From Mesorhizobium opportunistum WSM2075 (GTDB taxonomy: Bacteria; Pseudomonadota; Alphaproteobacteria; Rhizobiales; Rhizobiaceae), in the NCBI RefSeq assembly GCF_000176035.2, contig NC_015675.1, positions 6,452,001-6,516,000 of the forward strand: a DNA stretch of 64,000 nucleotides, given 5' to 3'. The position numbers were made by a program, and so were the translations under genes. The notes beneath the pieces were generated by a model. It saw nothing but the letters and a program-made list of their open reading frames with translations, made no database searches and had not been told where the DNA came from. Shown one piece after another: positions 63,793 to 64,000 of this stretch (the first letter of the stretch is position 1; the number at the start of each line of letters is the position of its first letter).

Positions 63793-64000
63793 TCAAGAAC
63801 CTTGCTGGCGACACGAAAGCTCAAGCGCCTGCGGCACGCCACAGTAGATACCGACGACATGGATCGCGGCGCGGATCTCTTCCATGGACACACCGTTGTT
63901 GAGCGCGCCGCGGCAATGGGTTTCCCACTCGTGCATCTTTCCGAGCCCCCCGATTATCGCGAGGTTCATGAGCGATCGCGTCTGGGCGTCGAGCGCTTCG
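63793..64000 (-). CDS. CMD-family protein, partial, with altered C-terminus
   Basis: The minus strand encodes ALDAQTRSLMNLAIIGGLGK, MHEWETHCRGALNNGVSMEE and AIHVVGIYCGVPQALEL. It closely matches the 55979-56359 protein over the same stretch. Just after ALE, two bases are missing relative to that copy, so the normal ending (CFRVARKVLEER) is lost and translation stops at 63793-63795. The lost ending is still readable in another frame (FRVASKVLEERPAA). The 5' part lies outside the window. It may still be functional, since the core is intact. Confidence 0.75.
   Translation of the reverse strand, partial: EALDAQTRSLMNLAIIGGLGKMHEWETHCRGALNNGVSMEEIRAAIHVVGIYCGVPQALELSCRQQGS

Noticed and set aside
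62247..63902. Plus-strand open frame of 551 codons opposite the dehydrogenase and enolase genes
   Set aside because: It is antisense to two well-supported coding sequences, with no domain and no ribosome-binding site.
1..64000. CRISPR arrays, rRNA and tRNA genes
   Set aside because: No regularly spaced direct repeats of CRISPR length and no sequence with the conserved T-arm and acceptor pairing of a tRNA were found on reading. A covariance-model scan would settle this.

Overview
The window looks like an accessory region of an alphaproteobacterium of the rhizobial type (Mesorhizobium, Rhizobium, Bradyrhizobium or a relative). This is inferred from GC-rich coding sequence, from rhizobial-type IS110, IS66, IS481, ISAzo13, IS6 and IS5 sequences, from many ABC solute transporters, and from promoter elements with the architecture of nod boxes. 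No rRNA, tRNA, CRISPR array or replication genes were seen. The density of broken transposases, recombinase and ArdC fragments and gene scraps fits a symbiosis island or symbiotic plasmid. The species cannot be named from the sequence.

Layout. 1-1530: IS remnants and a fumarase scrap. 1527-8646 (minus): a complete peptide-type ABC operon followed by a CapA-like gene. 8830-10275: ArdC, IS481 and serine-recombinase remnants. 10276-11409 (minus): a beta-lactamase-fold hydrolase. 11870-13241: a dead aminotransferase/BKACE pair. 13753-14913: a full-length IS110 transposase. 15205-16203 (minus): a DoeB/EutE-like deacylase. 16850-17925: an IS630 ruin. 18048-19208 (minus): a DoeA/EutD-like M24 hydrolase. 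19477-20281: IS3 and MmgE/PrpD scraps. 20522-24433 (plus): an Asp/Glu-racemase-like enzyme and a polar amino-acid ABC system. 24844-26514 (plus): an MFS exporter. 26515-28592: four IS or recombinase remnants. 28620-29726 (minus): a DUF2817 zinc hydrolase. 31590-33572 (plus): a CocE/NonD-type acyl hydrolase. 34485-35915 (minus): an amidase. 37560-43108 (minus): a second peptide-type ABC system. 43560-45968: an EhuB-like scrap, an IS5 element and a mosaic of broken copies of genes found elsewhere in the window. 46118-54802 (minus): MmgE/PrpD, amino-acid ABC, DMGDH-like oxidase and class III aminotransferase genes. 55035-57744 (plus): an RpiR regulator, a carboxymuconolactone-decarboxylase-like protein and a GlxA-type AraC regulator. 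57741-59620: LuxR, IS66 and EhuB-like scraps. 59800-61020 (plus): a lone ATP-grasp ligase. 61547-64000 (minus): an alcohol dehydrogenase, an enolase-superfamily enzyme and a second, frameshifted CMD protein.

The most notable signal is a dispersed regulon. Ten upstream regions between 8750 and 43378 carry the same element: ATC-N9-GAT as an inverted repeat (typically ATCTG/CAGAT), then at fixed spacing a block close to CAAACTGAATTTGACG. The distance from the repeat to the TCAAAT block is the same in nine of ten. This is the architecture of the NodD-bound nod box, with different bases in the repeat arms. The genes behind the ten sites are almost all amide, peptide or ester hydrolases, peptide or amino-acid importers, and one exporter. 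I infer a LysR-type (NodD-like) regulon for taking up and cleaving an acylated or peptide-like compound. The regulator is not in the window and the substrate is unknown.

A second group of genes (MmgE/PrpD, amino-acid ABC, DMGDH, aminotransferase, CMD, enolase, ADH) lacks that element. It shares a different promoter motif (TTGACT followed by AAACGTTTGT) at two places. It has been partly duplicated, and the broken second copies are scattered through the IS-rich parts.
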